Part shown: positions 60,235-64,000 of the stretch, piece by piece
Numbering within the stretch: position 1 is the stretch's first letter
Layout: the number at the start of each line of letters is the position of its first letter
NCBI GenBank assembly: GCA_964592595.1
Contig: CAZQFH010000014.1
Coordinates: 15,039 to 79,038 of the forward strand
Reading direction: 5' to 3'
Length of the DNA stretch: 64,000 nt
From: UBA5536 sp964592595
GTDB taxonomy: Bacteria > Bacteroidota > Bacteroidia > Bacteroidales > F082
Translations under genes and position numbers: made by a program
Notes under the pieces: model-generated
Seen by the model: only the letters and a program-made list of their open reading frames with translations
The model's database searches: none
Told to the model about the DNA's origin: nothing

Positions 60235-61111
60235 TTACTCCAAAGAGGAGATCATGCAAATTCTGGAAATAGCAGCAGAATTTGAAAAAGAACCACACCA
60301 AAATTTACTGAATGGCAGGGTAATAGCCTCCTTGTTTTTCGAACCATCTACACGTACACGCCTAAGCTTCGAAAGCGCCATTCAGAAAATGGGCGGAAAT
60401 GTAGTTGGCTTTAGCAGTGCTGCTACTTCGAGCGTTCAAAAGGGCGAATCACTCAAAGACACCATTTTAACAGTTTGTAACTATTCTGATCTGATTGTAA
60501 TGCGACATCCAGTTGATGGATCGGCGCGTTATGCCAGTGAAGTTGCCAGCGTGCCTATAATCAATGCAGGTGATGGCGCAAATCAGCATCCAACCCAATG
60601 TTTACTCGACCTCTACTCGATCAAAAAAACTCAGGGTACACTCGAAAATTTAGAGGTGACTTTTGTGGGTGACTTAAAGTATGGCCGAACGGTTCACAGT
60701 TTGGTAATTGCTCTTTGCCAATTCAATACGAAGTTTCATTTGGTTTCACCTGTTGAATTGAAGTTGCCAAGCGCTGTAAAAAGACACATCAAAGAAGCTA
60801 ATCTTCAATACGAACAATATACTGATTTTAGTGAAGTGATTCCAAAATCAGATATTATCTACATGACACGCATACAACGTGAACGCTTTCCTGATCCGCT
60901 TGAATACGAAAAAGTAAAAAATGCTTACATTCTCGACAACAGCATGTTGGATAATTCACGAGAGAATTGTCGTGTGCTTCACCCACTGCCACGTGTAAAC
61001 GAAATCAGCGTAGATGTGGATAGCAATCCCAAAGCCTATTACTTTGAACAGGCACTGAATGGCGTATTTGTCAGACAAGCTTTGATTGCTGCTATATTAG
61101 GACTTAAGTAG
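60203..61111 (+). CDS. pyrB: Aspartate carbamoyltransferase catalytic subunit
   Basis: 302 residues. Carbamoyl-phosphate-binding SLFFEPSTRTRLSFESA, the 80s-loop lysine in SSVQKGESLKDT, aspartate-binding HPTQCLLDLY, and C-terminal RVLHPLPRVNEI. It commits carbamoyl phosphate and aspartate to pyrimidine synthesis. The partner regulatory subunit follows after 21 bases. The upstream leader ORF and attenuator point to control by pyrimidine nucleotide supply. Confidence 0.97.
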   Translation: MKNRSLVSINDYSKEEIMQILEIAAEFEKEPHQNLLNGRVIASLFFEPSTRTRLSFESAIQKMGGNVVGFSSAATSSVQKGESLKDTILTVCNYSDLIVMRHPVDGSARYASEVASVPIINAGDGANQHPTQCLLDLYSIKKTQGTLENLEVTFVGDLKYGRTVHSLVIALCQFNTKFHLVSPVELKLPSAVKRHIKEANLQYEQYTDFSEVIPKSDIIYMTRIQRERFPDPLEYEKVKNAYILDNSMLDNSRENCRVLHPLPRVNEISVDVDSNPKAYYFEQALNGVFVRQALIAAILGLK

Positions 61112-61132
61112 AATTGTAAATAATTGAATATC

Positions 61133-61597
61133 ATGAATAAAAAGCGTAAAGAATTAATTGTATCGGCCATAAGTAATGGAACGGTAATCGATCATATCCC
61201 GGCTAATAAATTATTTCAGGTCATACGTATTCTGGATCTCGAAAAATCGGACAAAGAAGTTTACTTCGGGACTAATCTGGAGAGTAAAAAATATGGCCGA
61301 AAGGGTATCATCAAAATTAGCGAAAAATATTTTGAAGCCAACGAAACAGATAAGATTGCATTGGTCGCTCCTACAGCTACATTGATCGAAATAAGGGATT
61401 TTGAAGTAGTTAAAAAATCAACTGTCAACATTCCCGAACATATCGAAAAAATTGCCAAATGCTTCAATCCCAATTGCGTAACTAATAAAGAACAAGTTCC
61501 AACAAAATTTAAAGTTATCGTAGTTGATGGCGAAATCAAACTGGCATGCCATTATTGCGAAAAGAACACCTCACAAAATAACATGGTGTTCTACTAG
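61133..61597 (+). CDS. pyrI: Aspartate carbamoyltransferase regulatory subunit
   Basis: 154 residues from ATG 61133, nearly the length of E. coli PyrI (153); an upstream TTG start adds three residues. The N-terminal allosteric domain has GTVIDHIPANKLFQVIRIL, where nucleotides bind. The C-terminal zinc domain has four Cys ligands in CFNPNC and CHYC. It confers CTP/UTP inhibition on PyrB, forming the class B holoenzyme. It ends at a strong terminator. Confidence 0.96.
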   Translation: MNKKRKELIVSAISNGTVIDHIPANKLFQVIRILDLEKSDKEVYFGTNLESKKYGRKGIIKISEKYFEANETDKIALVAPTATLIEIRDFEVVKKSTVNIPEHIEKIAKCFNPNCVTNKEQVPTKFKVIVVDGEIKLACHYCEKNTSQNNMVFY

Positions 61598-61621
61598 TAG
61601 TTGATTGCAAAATTGTATTAC

Positions 61622-61655
61622 AAGGCTTTGAAAATATGTTTCAAGGCCTTTTTTT
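61622..61655 (+). terminator. Terminator after pyrI
   Basis: AAGGCTTTGAAA (61622-61633) pairs with TTTCAAGGCCTT (61639-61650), one G-U pair, followed by Ts. Confidence 0.85.
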
Positions 61656-61700
61656 ATGACCCAACAATGCTCATCAAACTTTCCTTTAAGAGTATTGTTA

Positions 61701-61708
61701 TAAATTTG
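61701..61708 (+). promoter_or_regulatory. -7 box of the AlbA_2-yaaA operon
   Basis: TAAATTTG, a TAnnTTTG match, 18 bases before ATG 61727. It excludes the much longer in-frame start at 61601, which would run through the pyrI terminator. Confidence 0.6.
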
Positions 61709-61726
61709 CGAAAAGCTAAATCACTC

Positions 61727-62434
61727 ATGTCAGGATATATTCAGGAATTAATCAAAGAGGGCGAACATCAGCAACAGGATTTTAAATTCGAGATATCTGA
61801 CAGTAAAAAAATTGCCAGATCTCTTGTGGCTTTTGCAAATACTGATGGCGGACGATTACTGGTTGGCGTAAAAGACAATGGTGCCCTTGCCGGAGTACGA
61901 TCAGATGAAGAGATTCATATGATTGAAGCAGCTGCGCAACTTTATTGTCAGCCCGAAGTAAAGTTTACAACAAAAGAATGGAGCATCAACGGCAAATTAA
62001 TTTTAGAAGTGATTGTGCCAAGAAATCGGAAAGAAAAACATAAAGCACCTGACAAAAACAATGCGTACAAGATTTTTGTCCGTGTTGGCGATCAAAACCT
62101 TTTAGCAACACCAATTATGTTGAAAGTATGGAAGAAAGAAAAGCAAAAGCTTCCTGTAAGAATTTCCATTACCGAAACAGAAATGAAGCTACTTCGTTAT
62201 CTAAATGATCATCAAACCATTAATCTTGAAGATTTTCTGCAACTTAGCGGCATAAAAAAGCGCCGTGCAGAAGCTATCTTGGTCGATTTTATCCTGATAG
62301 GAATAATTTCAATTGAACTCACCGAAAAAGAAGCAAGATTCCACCTTACCGAAACAGACTTCATGGAACGAATTAATTCATTTTCGGAACATGCGCCACT
62401 TTCAAACTCTTCTTTAAAAACCTATCAACCATGA
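61727..62434 (+). CDS. AlbA_2 (Schlafen-like) domain protein
   Basis: 235 residues from ATG 61727. The N-terminal AlbA_2 domain (about 5-135) has EGEHQQQDFKFEIS, VAFANTDGGRLLVGVKDNG and the C-terminal VPRNRKEKHKAPDKN basic patch. The C-terminal 80 residues look like a winged helix (MKLLRYLNDHQTINLEDFL and KKRRAEAILVDFI). Related proteins bind nucleic acid or ATP; some are transcriptional regulators. The next gene overlaps its stop by 4 bases. Confidence 0.85.
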   Translation: MSGYIQELIKEGEHQQQDFKFEISDSKKIARSLVAFANTDGGRLLVGVKDNGALAGVRSDEEIHMIEAAAQLYCQPEVKFTTKEWSINGKLILEVIVPRNRKEKHKAPDKNNAYKIFVRVGDQNLLATPIMLKVWKKEKQKLPVRISITETEMKLLRYLNDHQTINLEDFLQLSGIKKRRAEAILVDFILIGIISIELTEKEARFHLTETDFMERINSFSEHAPLSNSSLKTYQP

Positions 62435-63117
62435 AACTAAATAAGAATCAACACAATATTTATAAATTAATCGCACTTTCAATCCTGATTAATTTGGGAA
62501 CAGGTTTTTCTGCGTTTTCACAAAATTTTATACCAAACGCTCAATTTAGCACAACACCTAATTCCAGCAGTGAAAAAAAATCGTCAAAGTCGCCATATCA
62601 TGTCTCAATGAATATGGAAGCAGGTTTTCAATCCAGTCCATTTTTTAAAGAAGGTATTTATTTTCAGCGATTAAACCCTGAAATAAATTATATGCTATCG
62701 AAAGAATTTACTGCTTTTGCCGGAGTTCAGCAAACATGGGTACAAAATTTCAATCAATTGCGTCTGAACCATGATGGAAATTTCGAGATCACAAAAACCA
62801 ACACCTCTTATATGTTATGGTATGCTGGCGGAAGTTATCAACTCAGTCCAAAAATCCAACTGAGCGGATTAGCTTGGAAACAAGTTGATCAGCAATCAAT
62901 TATGCAAATAAAAACAGAGCCACCCAATTTCGATGCTCAGGGATTTCAACTCTATATGAATTATCAAATATCTGATAATGTTCAAATTAACGCTTCGTTT
63001 AATTACAGACAAGGAAATTCTGGCAATTATTTTTACAATGATTTTCAAGATCCCTTTAGACCAATTGGCATATCACCAAATAATATAGGTACAGGTTTTG
63101 GGAATAATCCATTTTAA
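62431..63117 (+). CDS. Exported beta-rich protein of unknown function
   Basis: 228 residues with a signal peptide (about residues 12-30, LSILINLGTGFSAFSQ). The mature part has a serine/lysine-rich linker and then alternating hydrophobic strands rich in Tyr, Asn and Gln (for example MEAGFQSSPFFKEGIYFQRL), ending in a Gly/Asn/Pro-rich tail. This suggests a small outer-membrane barrel or a surface beta-structure. No family recognised. It is coupled to the AlbA_2 gene (4-base overlap) and lies 11 bases before yaaA. Confidence 0.7.
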   Translation: MKLNKNQHNIYKLIALSILINLGTGFSAFSQNFIPNAQFSTTPNSSSEKKSSKSPYHVSMNMEAGFQSSPFFKEGIYFQRLNPEINYMLSKEFTAFAGVQQTWVQNFNQLRLNHDGNFEITKTNTSYMLWYAGGSYQLSPKIQLSGLAWKQVDQQSIMQIKTEPPNFDAQGFQLYMNYQISDNVQINASFNYRQGNSGNYFYNDFQDPFRPIGISPNNIGTGFGNNPF

Positions 63118-63128
63118 TTTTAATCGCG

Positions 63129-63893
63129 ATGTACATATTAATTTCACCAGCTAAAACATTGGATTTTAACCCTATAGAAACATTACTTCCTTCAAGTAAG
63201 CCAGTTTTCAATTCTGAAGCTGATAAAATAGCCTCCATTTTGAAAAAGAAGAAGCCTAACGACTTATCAGAAATGATGAAGATAAGTGATGATTTGGCAC
63301 GACTCAATTATGAACGCTATCAACAATGGAGTAATCTTACTGATAATCAATTAAAAGAAGCCGCTTTTGCATTTAAAGGGGATGTTTATCAGGGACTCGA
63401 AATTGAAAAGCTTTCAAAGGATGAGCTCAAATATGCTCAGAATCACCTTAGGATACTATCCGGTTTGTATGGGTTGCTGCAACCACTTGACAAAATTGCT
63501 CCATATCGCCTTGAAATGGGAACTGATTTGTCTGTTGGCAAAGCCGCAAATTTATACGACTATTGGAAATCTAAAATTACCAGACAAATCAGTGAAGAAA
63601 TGAAATCACTGGATACCAAGTTATTAGTAAATTTAGCATCCAATGAATACTTCAAAAGTGTAGATACTAAAAATATAGAGGCCGACATTATTTCGCCAGT
63701 TTTCAAAGATTACAAAAATGGTGAGTATAAAATAATCAGTTTTTTCGCCAAAAAAGCCAGAGGGCTCATGACGCGTTATCTGATTAAGGAAAACACAACA
63801 GACAAAAGTGTAATACCAGGATTTCAAGAGGATGGCTACCAATATAATGAAAGATTATCAACAAGCAATAAGCCAGTATTCACACGAGGATGA
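63129..63893 (+). CDS. yaaA: Peroxide stress protein YaaA
   Basis: 254 residues. The DUF328/YaaA family is recognised from the N-terminal MYILISPAKTLDF, KGDVYQGLEIEKLS, LSGLYGLLQPLDKIAPYRLEMG, LVNLASNEYFKSV and the FAKKARGLMTRYLI near the C-terminus. In E. coli YaaA lowers intracellular free iron and protects DNA during hydrogen peroxide stress. It is the last gene of a three-gene operon with the AlbA_2 protein and the unknown exported protein. Confidence 0.95.
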   Translation: MYILISPAKTLDFNPIETLLPSSKPVFNSEADKIASILKKKKPNDLSEMMKISDDLARLNYERYQQWSNLTDNQLKEAAFAFKGDVYQGLEIEKLSKDELKYAQNHLRILSGLYGLLQPLDKIAPYRLEMGTDLSVGKAANLYDYWKSKITRQISEEMKSLDTKLLVNLASNEYFKSVDTKNIEADIISPVFKDYKNGEYKIISFFAKKARGLMTRYLIKENTTDKSVIPGFQEDGYQYNERLSTSNKPVFTRG

Positions 63894-63964
63894 AAGTAAA
63901 GTAGTCTAAATTCGAGTTTTAAAAACTTCATTACCAGTAAGATCAAATTTTCTTCAAAAAAACC

Positions 63965-63996
63965 TTGTAAAACCTATAAATAAGGTTGTATCTTTG
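63965..63996 (+). promoter_or_regulatory. Strong promoter reading out of the window
   Basis: TTG at 63965-63967, a 21-base spacer and TATCTTTG at 63989-63996. The near-perfect consensus suggests a well expressed gene or RNA just beyond position 64000. Confidence 0.65.
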
Positions 63997-64000
63997 CCGT

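Noticed and set aside
61601..61726. Longer start for the AlbA_2 gene
   Set aside because: It would run through the pyrI terminator and the gene's own -7 box.
1..64000. CRISPR arrays, tRNA or rRNA genes
   Set aside because: No regularly spaced direct repeats and no tRNA arm or rRNA signatures were seen in any gap; not confirmed by a covariance search.

Overview
The window is a contiguous stretch of a Bacteroidota chromosome, most likely an uncultured or poorly known member of Bacteroidales or Marinilabiliales; the rank below phylum is inferred. The evidence is consistent: three secreted proteins carry type IX secretion (T9SS) C-terminal sorting domains, DUF3078 and DUF4293 proteins are present, Rho has a long charged N-terminal insert, a TPR-HisKA_3 kinase sits beside a LuxR regulator, and many genes are preceded by the Bacteroidota -7 box TAnnTTTG. 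DNA is AT-rich. I see no rRNA, tRNA or CRISPR array.

Layout. 1-9238 is the tail of a surface-polysaccharide operon: four full glycosyltransferases plus one cut by the window edge, a hexapeptide acyltransferase, an FkbM methyltransferase, a T9SS-sorted beta-helix protein and a second methyltransferase. It runs into a hybrid histidine kinase (9249-11573). A MITE-like element with 18-bp terminal inverted repeats (11646-11823) separates this kinase from a single-domain response regulator. 12415-16245 (minus) is an nrnA gene followed by three FKBP-type lipoproteins, one GldI-like; ndk diverges from it and meets an XRE regulator tail to tail. The 569-bp gap at 17290-17858 holds six TTACnnnnGTAA-type palindromes or half-degenerate copies, then a TPR histidine kinase/LuxR pair. 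20546-24153 encodes a T9SS subtilase and an M1 peptidase. 24305-34611 is mostly housekeeping: aldehyde dehydrogenase-trmD, rplS, rlmB, a TonB-like protein, DUF3078, a phosphoesterase, DUF4293, rho, a prolyl-tRNA deacylase and arginine deiminase. An adenylyl cyclase coupled to an HD-like protein follows, then a GT22-like mannosyltransferase, ligA, an ABC exporter, an SRPBCC protein, a MalY-type lyase, a second polytopic membrane protein, an ECF sigma operon, purK-purE, a heme-motif T9SS protein, argS and a cyclic-2,3-diphosphoglycerate-synthetase-like protein.

55500-61600 is a pyrimidine block (carA-carB, pyrB-pyrI) and holds the most interesting signal. Both transcription units begin with a promoter, then a short leader ORF, then a GACGGC-loop-GCCGTC hairpin followed by eight Ts. 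In each case the leader ORF is read straight through the hairpin and overlaps the start of the first structural gene. The two leader peptides align without gaps over 19 residues, ending in TA(I/L)AVFFLS. This is the architecture of the UTP-sensitive, translation-coupled attenuator of E. coli pyrBI, here in two copies in a Bacteroidota genome. The window ends with an AlbA_2 protein, an unknown beta-rich exported protein and yaaA, then a strong promoter pointing out of the window.
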